A stretch of 48,216 bases of DNA from contig CAIYYN010000036.1 of assembly GCA_903930435.1 (NCBI GenBank), positions 1 through 48,216 of the forward strand, in the 5' to 3' direction. The notes below the pieces were generated by a model, which was not told the DNA's origin, ran no database searches, and was given only the letters and a program-made list of their open reading frames with translations. Position numbers and translations under genes: made by a program. Each line of letters opens with the position of its first letter. The stretch's first letter is position 1. Shown one piece after another: positions 17,235 to 25,500 of the stretch. The stretch comes from an uncultured Hyphomicrobiales bacterium. Its GTDB lineage: Bacteria; Pseudomonadota; Alphaproteobacteria; Rhizobiales; Ancalomicrobiaceae.

Positions 17235-18266
17235 ATGAAAGAGACATCTGAACGCGCTGGACGGATCACGCGGCGTCATCTCATAGCTGGCGCAAGTGCC
17301 GTTCCGCTCTTCGCCATTATCACGAAGCGCGGTTATGCCGCCGAATTCGTCTACAAATATGCGACTGGCCAGGATCCGACTCATCCGGTCAACAAGCGCG
17401 CACAGGAAGCGCTCGACCGGATCAAGGAAAAGACCTCGGGACGCGTCGAATTCCAGCTTTTCCCGGCCAATCAGCTTGGCTCGGATACGGATCTTCTGCA
17501 GCAGGTCAGGAGCGGGGCGGTCGAATTCTTCAATCTGGCGACCTCGATCCTTGCCACGCTCGTGCCGGTTTCCGGAATCACCAACACAGGCTTTGCCTTC
17601 GCCAATTATGATGCGGTCTGGAAGGCCATGGATGGCGGGCTCGGCGAGCATATCCGCGCACAGATCCTCAAGGCAGGTCTCGTCGCCCCTGCCAAGTTCT
17701 GGGACAATGGCTTCCGGCAGATCTCGTCCTCGACACGCGAGATCAAGACGCCTGAGGACTTGAAGGGCTTCAAGATCCGCGTTCCGCCTGCCCCGATGCT
17801 GACCTCGGTCTTCAAGACGCTGGAAGCTGGTGCAACGCCGATCAACTTCAACGAACTCTATTCCGCCCTGCAAACGAAGGTCGTTGAAGGCCAGGAAAAT
17901 CCGCTCGCCATCATCTCGTCGGCACGTCTCTACGAAGTGCAGAAATACATCTCGATGACCGGCCACGTCTGGGACGGCTATTGCGTGCTGGCAAATCGCA
18001 AGGCCTGGGCTGCACTTCCTGCCGATGTGCAGAAGATCGTGACCGAGGAGCTTGACGTCTCCGGGGCGCAGGAGCGTGCCGATATCGCGACACTGTCCAA
18101 GACGTTGCGCGCCGACCTGATCGCGAAGGGCATCACCTTCCTTGATGTCAATCAGGAACTGTTCCGCGCGGCCTTGGCCAAGACGTCGTTCTATGCGGAC
18201 TGGAAGGCGAAATTCGGAGAGGAAGCCTGGTCGCTACTTGAAGCGTCCGTCGGCAAACTGGGGTGA
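17235..18266 (+). CDS. TRAP transporter substrate-binding protein (DctP family)
   Basis: A 343-residue periplasmic solute receptor. It opens with a twin-arginine-like signal ('RITRRHLIAGASAVPLFAI', RR at residues 13-14, likely cut after 'GYAA'), suggesting folded export through Tat. The DctP fold follows: 'KYATGQDPTHPVNKRAQEAL', 'LKGFKIRVPPAP' with the substrate-binding Arg, and 'ELYSALQTKVVEGQENPL'. The ATG at 17235 has GGGGAGAG directly upstream. The carboxylate-binding Arg implies the ligand is an organic acid or sugar acid, which bears on the pathway of this operon. A 76-bp gap after the transketolase may hold an internal promoter. Confidence 0.9.
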   Translation: MKETSERAGRITRRHLIAGASAVPLFAIITKRGYAAEFVYKYATGQDPTHPVNKRAQEALDRIKEKTSGRVEFQLFPANQLGSDTDLLQQVRSGAVEFFNLATSILATLVPVSGITNTGFAFANYDAVWKAMDGGLGEHIRAQILKAGLVAPAKFWDNGFRQISSSTREIKTPEDLKGFKIRVPPAPMLTSVFKTLEAGATPINFNELYSALQTKVVEGQENPLAIISSARLYEVQKYISMTGHVWDGYCVLANRKAWAALPADVQKIVTEELDVSGAQERADIATLSKTLRADLIAKGITFLDVNQELFRAALAKTSFYADWKAKFGEEAWSLLEASVGKLG

Positions 18267-20155
18267 CGTCGATGATCGATGCGGTCGCTCAGGATCTGAA
18301 GGGGGCGAACAATCAGGCCGAATCCGGCTGGCGTAATGCGGTCCGACACACCGAGATCGCGCTCGCCTGGCTTGTCGAGATCCCGGCTGCGATCCTGGTG
18401 GTCGCCGAAGTCATCGTGCTCTTTACCGGTGTCATCGCGCGCTACGGCTTTCGGGCACCGATCATCTGGTCAGATGAACTGGCGTCCATCCTGTTCATCT
18501 GGCTCGCCATGCTGGGCGCGGTGATCGCGTTCCAGCGCGGCGAACACATGCGGATGACAGCCCTCATCACCAGAGCTTCGCCGCAGCTCAGGGCCACGCT
18601 CGAGACGCTCGCGGTTGCCGTGCCGTTTGTCTTCCTGCTGGCGCTGTTCCAGCCTTCCCTCGATTTTCTCGACGATGCGCAATATGTGCAATTGCCAGCC
18701 TTTGACATTCCGGGCACGATCCGTGCGCTGGCCATGCCTGTTGGTGTCGGGCTGATGGCAATAACGGCCTTCCTGCGGCTGTTGCGCGTCGCCAGGTTGA
18801 CACGTGTGGCGATTGTGCTGGCTACGCTGGTTCTTCTCGCAATAGCGGGGCATGAATCGGCGCACTGGCTGAAATCTCTGGGCAATCTCAACCTCCTGAT
18901 CTTCTTCGTCGGGATCGTCGCAACTGGTGTCTTTGCCGGTGTGCCAATCGCCTTTTCCTTCGGCATAGCGACGCTCGGCTATCTCAGCTTCACGACAAAT
19001 GTGCCGCTCGGCGTGGTCGTCGGGCGCATGGACGAGGGCATGAGCCATCTGATCCTCTTGTCGGTGCCGCTGTTCGTATTTCTTGGCCTTCTCATCGAAA
19101 TGACGGGCATGGCGCGGGCCATGGTCGCGTTTCTTGCCAATTGCCTCGGGCATGTGCGCGGTGGCCTGTCCTATGTGCTGATTGGTGCGATGTATCTGGT
19201 TTCGGGCATCTCCGGTTCCAAGGCAGCCGACATGGCCGCCGTAACGCCGGTGCTGTTTCCCGAGATGATCAAACGGGGAGCCAAACCCGGCGATCTCGTC
19301 GCGTTACTCGCGGCCACCGGCGCGCAGACAGAGACGATACCGCCGAGCCTTGTCCTTCTGACTATCGGCTCGGTCACAGGTGTGTCGATCTCGGCATTGT
19401 TTACCGGCGGCCTGCTGCCCGGCGTCGTCCTCGGCATCGCGCTCTGCGTTCTGGTGCGCTGGCGCTATCGCAACGACGATCTCTCGGCGGTCAAGCGTGC
19501 GACGTGGAACGAGATCGGTCGTTCGTTTGTCATAGCCCTTCCGGCGGTTGCGCTCCCCTTCGTGATCCGTGGTGCCGTCATGGAAGGCATTGCAACCGCG
19601 ACCGAGGTCTCCACCATCGGCATCGTCTACGCGGTCATTGTCGGACTTCTCGTCTATCGCCGGTTTGACTGGCGGCGCCTCGCCCCGATGCTGGTCTCAA
19701 CGGCCTGTCTTTCGGGTGCGATCCTCCTGATCATCGGCGCGGCGACTGGAATGGCGTGGTCGTTGACCCAGTCGGGCTTCTCGCAACAACTCGCCCATGT
19801 CATGGCAGGACTGCCGGGCGGGGCCTTCACCTTCATGATGGTCTCGATCATCGCCTTTGTCGTGCTTGGATCGGTGCTCGAGGGTATCCCGTCGATCGTT
19901 CTCTTCGGACCGCTCTTGTTCCCGATTGCGCGCAGCATGGGCATCAACGAGGTGCATTATGCGATGGTGGTGATCCTGGCGATGGGGCTTGGGCTTTTCG
20001 CCCCACCCTTTGGCGTCGGGTATTATTGTGCGACGGCCATCGGTGGTGTGAACCCGGATGAGGGGATGAAACCGATCATCGGTTACATGCTGGCGCTCGT
20101 TGCAGGCCTCGTCCTGGTTGCCGCTATTCCCTGGATTTCGATCGGCTTCCTGTGA
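18263..20155 (+). CDS. TRAP transporter fused permease (DctQM)
   Basis: A 630-residue membrane protein joining both TRAP permease subunits. Residues about 25-185 are DctQ-like with four helices ('LVEIPAAILVVAEVIVLFTG', 'IIWSDELASILFIWLAML'). Residues about 205-630 are the DctM elevator subunit with roughly 12 helices and motifs such as 'GVPIAFSFGIATLGYLS', 'SGISGSKAADMAAV' and 'FAPPFGVGYYC'. The start is a GTG at 18263 overlapping the dctP stop; an ATG at 18272 is an alternative. Transport is Na+-driven in studied members. Confidence 0.9.
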   Translation: MTSMIDAVAQDLKGANNQAESGWRNAVRHTEIALAWLVEIPAAILVVAEVIVLFTGVIARYGFRAPIIWSDELASILFIWLAMLGAVIAFQRGEHMRMTALITRASPQLRATLETLAVAVPFVFLLALFQPSLDFLDDAQYVQLPAFDIPGTIRALAMPVGVGLMAITAFLRLLRVARLTRVAIVLATLVLLAIAGHESAHWLKSLGNLNLLIFFVGIVATGVFAGVPIAFSFGIATLGYLSFTTNVPLGVVVGRMDEGMSHLILLSVPLFVFLGLLIEMTGMARAMVAFLANCLGHVRGGLSYVLIGAMYLVSGISGSKAADMAAVTPVLFPEMIKRGAKPGDLVALLAATGAQTETIPPSLVLLTIGSVTGVSISALFTGGLLPGVVLGIALCVLVRWRYRNDDLSAVKRATWNEIGRSFVIALPAVALPFVIRGAVMEGIATATEVSTIGIVYAVIVGLLVYRRFDWRRLAPMLVSTACLSGAILLIIGAATGMAWSLTQSGFSQQLAHVMAGLPGGAFTFMMVSIIAFVVLGSVLEGIPSIVLFGPLLFPIARSMGINEVHYAMVVILAMGLGLFAPPFGVGYYCATAIGGVNPDEGMKPIIGYMLALVAGLVLVAAIPWISIGFL

Positions 20156-20216
20156 AATCCGAACCTTATCCCTGGCCTCCCTGCCGGCCTCTGGCCGGAT
20201 CGCGAAAGCTTGCCCC

Positions 20217-22247
20217 ATGATGACGTCAGCCTCTTCCCCAACCGCCGCTCCGGCCCAGGACGACTTGCAGGCAATGGCGCATGCCATTCGCTTTCTTTCG
20301 GTGGATGCCATCCTGACGGCGGGCGAAGGGCATCAGGGCGTACCGCTCGGCATGGCCGAACTGGCCACAGTCCTGTTCGCGAGGCACCTGACCTACCTTG
20401 CCAGCGATCCAACCTGGCCGGATCGTGACCGTTTCGTCCTGTCGAACGGGCATGGCTCAATGCTGCTCTATTCGCTGCTGAACCTGTCGGGCTACGAGAC
20501 AATATCCGATGCGGCCGTCAAGTCGTTCCGCGAGCTTGGGTCGCATTGTGCCGGACACCCAGAATATGATCCGTCGGCAGGCATAGAGACAACGACGGGG
20601 CCGCTTGGCCAGGGCATCGCCAATGCGCTCGGCATGGCGATTGCCGAAGCGTCGCTCCGGGCGCGCTTCGGGGCAGACCTGGTCGATCACTTTACCTATG
20701 CCTTCGTTGGCGATGGGTGCCTGCAGGAAGGAGTTGGTCAGGAAGTGATCGCACTGGCCGGTCACCTGAAACTCGGCCATCTGATCTTCGTCTGGGATGA
20801 CAATCACATCACCGACGACGGCTCGACCGAACTGTCAATCTCCGAAAATGTCGCCGAGCGCTTCCGCGTGGCTGGCTGGCATGTGATCGAGATCGATGGA
20901 CATGACCTCGCCGCAGCCGATGCCGCCTTTGCGGCAGCGAAGCTCGATCCCCGTCCCTCGCTCATTGCCGCACGGACGATCATCGCGAGCGGCATTCCGC
21001 GTCTCGAAGGCCAGCGCGGCGGGCATTCCGGCAAGCTTTTCGACACAGACCGCGCCGCCATGGCGGATCGTTTTGGCTGGCGGGGAGGAGTGTTTTCGAC
21101 GCCTGATCCCGTCGCGGCTCATTGGCGGGCAGCGGGCGTCAGGGGATCAACCGCGCGGGCCGCGTGGCAAGCACGAAAAGATGCCTTGATCCCTGCCGAG
21201 CGCGCCGAATTCGAGCGTACAATGGCTGGTGAATTACCGGAGGGCTGGCGGAGCGCGATCCATGCGTACAAGGCCGCCGCTGCCACGAGCAATGATTCCC
21301 GGTTTTCAATCCTGACCTCGGGTGACATCGCCGCAGCACTCTATGACGTCGTTCCTGAGCTGCTCGTTGCCTGCGCGGATCTTGAGGCACCAACAAACCA
21401 CAAGCGGCAACTCACCGCATTTGATGCATCTGCACCTGAGGGACGCTATCTGCATTGTGGCGTGCGCGAACACGCGATGGGCGCGCTTGCCAACGGGATC
21501 GCTGCGCACGGTGGCGCAATTCCGATAGCGGTGACCTATCTGGCCTTTTCCGATTACGAACGACCGGCGATGCGGATGGCGTCGTTGATGAAATTGCCGG
21601 TGAAATTCGTCTTCAGTCATGATTCCATCGGCATCGGCAAGAATGGTCCGACGCATCAACCTGTCGAGATCCTGGCATCACTCAGAGCTTTGCCCGAGAT
21701 GTGGGTCATGCGTCCGGCGGATGCGGTGGAGGCGGCGGAAGTCTGGGAACTGGCCATGCAACGCAGGGATGGCCCGGTGACTCTCGTCTTCGCCCGTCAG
21801 GCTCTGGCTCCGCTCAGGCGTGATGGCGGCCCTGAAAACCACTCGGCACGCGGTGCCTATGTGCTCTGTGAGGCGTCCTGCGGCCCACGTCGGGTTACGC
21901 TGCTGGCTACCGGGTCTGAAGTCGCCATCGCGGTCGAAGCCCGTGATCAGCTGGAGGCGCGTGGTATCGGAACGGCGGTTGTCTCATTGCCGTGCTGGGA
22001 GCTGTTCGAGGCGCAGGATCCTGTTTATCGCCGTTCGGTGCTGGGCACAGGCACGTTTCGCATCGGTATCGAAGCGGCGGTGAAATTCGGCTGGGAGCGG
22101 TGGCTCGGCGATGACGGGGTCTTCGTCGGCATGACAGGGTTCGGCGCGTCAGGACCGGCGGAAGCGCTCTACCGCCATTTTGGCATCACAGCCGAGCGGG
22201 TCGTGGCAATTGCTCAAGAGGGTCTGGCGGCCAAACAGGTGACGTAA
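20217..22247 (+). CDS. tkt: Transketolase, full length
   Basis: A 676-residue transketolase with all three domains. TPP site: 'AFVGDGCLQEGVGQEVIAL' and 'WDDNHITDDGSTELS'; substrate histidines in 'LSNGHGSMLLYSLL', 'ETTTGPLGQGIANALG' and 'GQRGGHSGKLF'; second domain 'GRYLHCGVREHAMGALANG' and 'HDSIGIGKNGPTHQPVE'. The frame is open from 20100, but ATG 20217 fits the family start ('LQAMAHAIRFLSVDAI' follows). It comes 61 bp after the TRAP permease on the same strand. A complete transketolase following a split one in the same operon is unusual; one may serve the dedicated pathway and the other the pentose phosphate pathway. Confidence 0.92.
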   Translation: MMTSASSPTAAPAQDDLQAMAHAIRFLSVDAILTAGEGHQGVPLGMAELATVLFARHLTYLASDPTWPDRDRFVLSNGHGSMLLYSLLNLSGYETISDAAVKSFRELGSHCAGHPEYDPSAGIETTTGPLGQGIANALGMAIAEASLRARFGADLVDHFTYAFVGDGCLQEGVGQEVIALAGHLKLGHLIFVWDDNHITDDGSTELSISENVAERFRVAGWHVIEIDGHDLAAADAAFAAAKLDPRPSLIAARTIIASGIPRLEGQRGGHSGKLFDTDRAAMADRFGWRGGVFSTPDPVAAHWRAAGVRGSTARAAWQARKDALIPAERAEFERTMAGELPEGWRSAIHAYKAAAATSNDSRFSILTSGDIAAALYDVVPELLVACADLEAPTNHKRQLTAFDASAPEGRYLHCGVREHAMGALANGIAAHGGAIPIAVTYLAFSDYERPAMRMASLMKLPVKFVFSHDSIGIGKNGPTHQPVEILASLRALPEMWVMRPADAVEAAEVWELAMQRRDGPVTLVFARQALAPLRRDGGPENHSARGAYVLCEASCGPRRVTLLATGSEVAIAVEARDQLEARGIGTAVVSLPCWELFEAQDPVYRRSVLGTGTFRIGIEAAVKFGWERWLGDDGVFVGMTGFGASGPAEALYRHFGITAERVVAIAQEGLAAKQVT

Positions 22248-22297
22248 GCGACCCTCTGCGAGTGCTCAATGTCGAACCAAAGCAGTCAAACGAAAAC

Positions 22298-22337
22298 AAC
22301 TCCCCTGAGGGCCGACTTACTGGCTCTCAGGGGAGTT
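22298..22337 (-). terminator. Rho-independent terminator between tkt and small secreted gene
   Basis: A 12-bp perfect inverted repeat (AACTCCCCTGAG / CTCAGGGGAGTT; arms 22298-22309 and 22326-22337) that extends by several pairs into the loop. On the minus strand it is followed by GTTGTTTTCG, a fair U-tract, so it terminates the leftward small gene; it may also stop tkt transcripts. Confidence 0.8.
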
Positions 22338-22373
22338 AATGCAGTCAGGCTCAACTGGTCGGCATCAGTTGGC

Positions 22374-22637
22374 TCAGTGGCCGTCCATATGGAACATCTC
22401 GAGATCGATACCGTGACCAGCCATGCCTTCGAATTCTGCGCGCGGCACGACGATCCACTGAGCGCCCTTCTTGTCCTGGACAGCGTGAATATGCATGGCA
22501 TGACCAGCAATTGTCATTTCATAGGTCGGGCCGAAGCCCTTGTCGCCGGGACGCATTCCGTTGTCGGAAGCCAGGGTCGGGGCTGCTGAAGCAATGGCAA
22601 CGAGCGCGAAGGCAGAGGCAAACAGAACAGATTTCAT
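22374..22637 (-). CDS. Small secreted His/Met-containing protein, copy 1
   Basis: An 87-residue protein of no family I can name. Residues 1-24 are a Sec signal ('MKSVLFASAFALVAIASAAP', cut near 'TLAS-DN'), so the mature part of about 63 residues is periplasmic or secreted. It contains 'TYEMTIAGHAMHIHAV', 'WIVVPRAEFEGM' and ends 'MFHMDGH'. The frame is open to 22679 but ATG 22637 has AGGAGA eight bases upstream and begins the signal. It has a clear paralogue at 22878 with the same layout. The clustered His and Met residues would suit metal binding, but this is a guess. It has its own terminator. Confidence 0.8.
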   Translation of the reverse strand: MKSVLFASAFALVAIASAAPTLASDNGMRPGDKGFGPTYEMTIAGHAMHIHAVQDKKGAQWIVVPRAEFEGMAGHGIDLEMFHMDGH

Positions 22638-22806
22638 TTCAAGTCTCCTATAGCAAAGAGTTGGGTTCGGCTGAACCAACGACTTGATTTTGCCGGTTCC
22701 CTCGCCACATTCCCAATATCAATCGACTAACGAATCCATAGCTTGTTGGTATGTAACTTGATCAAAATTACCCGAGCGCCATCTCGGATTTTAATGTCAA
22801 TACAGA

Positions 22807-22842
22807 AAACCCGGCCACCACTTGGCTGTGGTGACCGGGTTT
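22807..22842 (-). terminator. Rho-independent terminator of second small secreted gene
   Basis: A 13-bp inverted repeat (AAACCCGGCCACC at 22807-22819; GGTGACCGGGTTT at 22830-22842). The one non-matching position is a G-U pair in minus-strand RNA but a C-A mismatch in plus-strand RNA, and the minus strand continues TTTTCT, so it works for the leftward gene ending at 22878. Confidence 0.82.
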
Positions 22843-22877
22843 GAATTGAAGTTCACTTGATTAATCCTGAACGGATC

Positions 22878-23138
22878 TCAGTTGCCGTTCATCTTGAAAC
22901 GCGGGATCGCAAGCGGCTTGCCTATCATCGTTTCGAATTCCTCACGCGGCATAATAACCCAATCGGTATCACCCATGGTGACGGCGCGTACATGCATGGT
23001 GTGGCCATTCATCGGCATCTCGACGGCTGGTCCAAAGATCTTGTCGGCTTCGCGCAAACCGTTGTCAGTCGCCATGGCTGACGCGGCAGAAAAAACGGTG
23101 GCGAGTGCGATAGCGGAGGCAATGAGAACGGATTTCAT
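22878..23138 (-). CDS. Small secreted His/Met-containing protein, copy 2
   Basis: An 86-residue paralogue of the 22374-22637 protein. It starts with a Sec signal ('MKSVLIASAIALATVFSAAS', cut near 'AMA-TDN') and keeps the same order of motifs: 'DNGLREADKIFGPAVEM', 'MNGHTMHVRAV', 'WVIMPREEFETM', ending 'FKMNGN'. A longer open frame runs to 23570 but overlaps a LysR gene in another frame; ATG 23138 with AGGAG upstream is the real start. Some His in copy 1 (the GHAMHIHAV segment, terminal DGH) are replaced here, so the two copies have diverged in the very residues that might bind a ligand. Function unknown. Confidence 0.8.
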   Translation of the reverse strand: MKSVLIASAIALATVFSAASAMATDNGLREADKIFGPAVEMPMNGHTMHVRAVTMGDTDWVIMPREEFETMIGKPLAIPRFKMNGN

Positions 23139-23301
23139 GTCAACTCTCCTGTTGCAAAAGGTTCGAACTTTTCCTTGAACCCGATCCCGATTTGACCTTC
23201 GAACGCGCCGCAGTTCCAATATCAATCGGCTATGGCTTCGATAGCGGTTGGCTGGGAACAGGTGGTCAGACGGCGAAATGGCGAAACCCGGCCATGGTTG
23301 A

Positions 23302-24240
23302 TCAGCTGTCGGATAATTCCAGCTCGTCAGGATCCATCTCCTGGATCGCGAGCGCCGAGTGTCCCTGCCATTTGGCGCGCATCGCCTCGCGAACCAGCAC
23401 ACCAACCGCTGGTGAATACTGGCGGCCCCGAACGGTTGCCAGATTGACGTTGCGGTGAATTTCCGGATCAAACAATGGACGCGCGACAACATTGGGGTTG
23501 GTGACGCATCCCTGCGGCATGAAGGCATAGCCGTAACCTGACGCGACCATCGACATGATCCAATCGTCACGTTCGCTGCGATAGACGACGTCTACCTTGA
23601 CGTCCTGCTCGCGCATGATCGGCGTGACCTGGCCCGTGAATTCGCAATTGATGCGCTGCAGATAACGCTCGCCGTGCAAGTCCTTCACCGTGACCATGTT
23701 CTTCATGGCAAGCGGATGGTCCGGATGCAGCACGATCATCATCTGTTCGCGAAACAAGGGGATGGTATTGAGGCGCTCATCCGGCGCGAGCAACCCGGTA
23801 CAGAAGATTGCGGCTTCCAGGTCACCGGAGAGCAGTCGCTCATTCAAGAGGACTCCGGACCCGTCAAGCAGCTCCAGTTCAACACCGGGATACCGGTTGT
23901 TGATGGCAAAGATCAGCCCGACCAGCTGGTCAGGCGCAATCGTACACATAACGCCGAGCTTGAGCGGCACTTTCTCGATCCTCGTGAAATTGGCCGCCAG
24001 ATCACGTGCCGCAACTGACTGCTGGAAAACCTGCTCCAGATGCGGCCTGACAATCCTGCCGAGTTCGGTCAGATGGGTATTGGCACGCTCGCGGTTGAAC
24101 AGGGGGCCTCCCAATTCGCATTCCAGCAACTTGATGGCGCGGGTGAGCGATGGCTGGGCAACATTGCAGCGCTCAGCCGCGCGCGTGAAATTCAGCTCGT
24201 CGGCAACAGCCAGAAAGTACCGTACCTGATGCATTTCCAT
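23302..24240 (-). CDS. LysR family transcriptional regulator
   Basis: A 312-residue LysR-type regulator. The DNA-binding domain is residues 1-60 ('MHQVRYFLAVADELNFTRAA', 'NVAQPSLTRAIKLLE'), followed by a substrate-binding domain from about residue 90 ('LKLGVMCTIAPDQLVGLIF'), of the group related to CysB/OxyR-like sensors with 'NFTRAAERCNVAQPSLTRAI'. It lies 163 bp upstream of the small secreted genes on the same strand, which could be co-regulated; no divergent target is present because upstream is a long AT-rich gap. Target unknown. Start ATG 24240 has GGGG upstream; M3 is an alternative. Confidence 0.85.
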   Translation of the reverse strand: MEMHQVRYFLAVADELNFTRAAERCNVAQPSLTRAIKLLECELGGPLFNRERANTHLTELGRIVRPHLEQVFQQSVAARDLAANFTRIEKVPLKLGVMCTIAPDQLVGLIFAINNRYPGVELELLDGSGVLLNERLLSGDLEAAIFCTGLLAPDERLNTIPLFREQMMIVLHPDHPLAMKNMVTVKDLHGERYLQRINCEFTGQVTPIMREQDVKVDVVYRSERDDWIMSMVASGYGYAFMPQGCVTNPNVVARPLFDPEIHRNVNLATVRGRQYSPAVGVLVREAMRAKWQGHSALAIQEMDPDELELSDS

Positions 24241-24816
24241 CGTCGTACCCCATCAAATCTCGCTCAAGTCAGTGTTTCGCAGGTCGATTGCGTCAGGTGC
24301 TGTAACAAGATCACCGTTTCCATCGAACAGTGATCGAAGCGTCACCGTCAAAGGACCAGGCAATGCATGATCAGGACCCGTAACCCCGCCTGCGATCAAG
24401 CGAACCATCACCGGAGCTATTTCTCAGTTCTACGTTGGAGTGTCAAACAAGAATTCCAATTTTTGGATGTTTAAAATACGTTAAATGTAGAAAAGACATT
24501 GAATTATATAATAAAATTCGGTAATCAAATCAAATTAACAAGATCGTGAGCGTGATGTGTATTGAGATTTATTCAGAAAAAAAAATTCAGATTTTATCTT
24601 AAATAAATGAATAAAAAATCTAAAAGACTCGAAAATGGATATAAAAGGATCGATTGTTTATAAATCATCTCATAAAATACTGTCGCTTCAGGACTTTAAA
24701 ATGCGGCAGATTGGTCACCTGCGGAGCGCTATCGCGTTCGGTGAACAACTGATTGCACGCGCTTCTACCGACTGTTTTTGGGTTATGTCGTGCAGATGAA
24801 AGACCGCGCAACTATC
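24241..24816. other. AT-rich gene-free stretch between kdpE and a LysR gene
   Basis: A 576-bp gap downstream of kdpE and upstream of the LysR gene. From about 24430 to 24690 the sequence is strongly AT-rich with A- and T-runs, in sharp contrast to its neighbours. It includes a long imperfect dyad around 24592-24626 (AGATTTT ... AAAAATCT). No frame in it looks coding. It may hold the kdp operon terminator and the LysR promoter, and could be a binding site for a nucleoid-silencing protein or a scar of an earlier insertion. Confidence 0.6.
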
Positions 24817-25500
24817 TCAATCATCGACCCAGAGCCGATACCCGACGCCGGGCTCCGTCAGGAGCAACTTCGGGATAGCCGGGTCGGCTTCTATCTTGTT
24901 ACGCAGTTGACTGATCAGGACGCGCAGGTATTGGGCGTCATCAACATGGGCAGGTCCCCAGACCGTCGACAGGATCTGACGGTGGGTGATCACGCGTCCG
25001 GCATGCTGGACGAGCAATGCGAGCAGCGTATATTCCTTGGGCGTCAGCTTAAGCGACTGACCATCGCGGCTGACCAGCCGGCGGTGCAGATCGACGCAGA
25101 GTCCACCTGAATCAAACCGCATTGCCTCGTCCCGCCCCGTCCCGGCGTGCCGGAGTGCCGTCCGCACCCGCGCCATCAATTCGCCAATTGCAAAGGGCTT
25201 TTCGACGTAATCGTCGGCGCCGAGATCAAGCGCCGCAATCTTTTCGGTTTCGCGGTCGCGCGCTGACAGGATGATGATCGGGATCTGCGAGAAGGCACGG
25301 ATATCGACGAGCACGTCCTTGCCATCCCGATCCGGCAATCCCAGGTCAAGCACGACCAGGTCGGGGGCGGATGTCGCCACCAGACGCAGCGCCTCTCGCC
25401 CCGTATCGGCGATCAGAACCTCATAGCCGGCGGCGGTGAGCGCAGGCTTGAGGAACCGCTGGATCGGAATTTCATCATCGACGACAAGCACACGTGTCAT
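24817..25500 (-). CDS. kdpE: Kdp operon response regulator KdpE
   Basis: A 227-residue OmpR-type response regulator. The receiver has the acidic pair in 'VLVVDDEIP', the phospho-acceptor D52 in 'VVLDLGLPDRDG' and the conserved Lys in 'VEKPFAIGEL'. The C-terminal winged helix has 'LKLTPKEYTLLALLVQHAG' and 'HRQILSTVWGP'. It activates kdp transcription when phosphorylated by KdpD. Its start overlaps the kdpD stop by four bases (ATGA), and it is the last gene of the operon. Confidence 0.95.
   Translation of the reverse strand: MTRVLVVDDEIPIQRFLKPALTAAGYEVLIADTGREALRLVATSAPDLVVLDLGLPDRDGKDVLVDIRAFSQIPIIILSARDRETEKIAALDLGADDYVEKPFAIGELMARVRTALRHAGTGRDEAMRFDSGGLCVDLHRRLVSRDGQSLKLTPKEYTLLALLVQHAGRVITHRQILSTVWGPAHVDDAQYLRVLISQLRNKIEADPAIPKLLLTEPGVGYRLWVDD

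Noticed and set aside
18470-19153. 227-residue open frame antisense to the TRAP permease
   Set aside because: Highly charged Arg/Glu/His composition is the reverse reading of membrane-helix codons; no gene signals.
15261-20155. Assignment of the operon to the sulfosugar transketolase or apiose pathway
   Set aside because: The characteristic companions (sulfosugar isomerase/aldolase-type enzymes, or apiose-specific kinase and isomerase) are not present, so only a general sugar or polyol pathway is supported.
23139-23570. N-terminal extension of the second small secreted protein (frame open to 23570)
   Set aside because: It lies over the 3' part of the LysR gene in another frame, and the ATG at 23138 starts a perfect signal peptide after a strong AGGAG.
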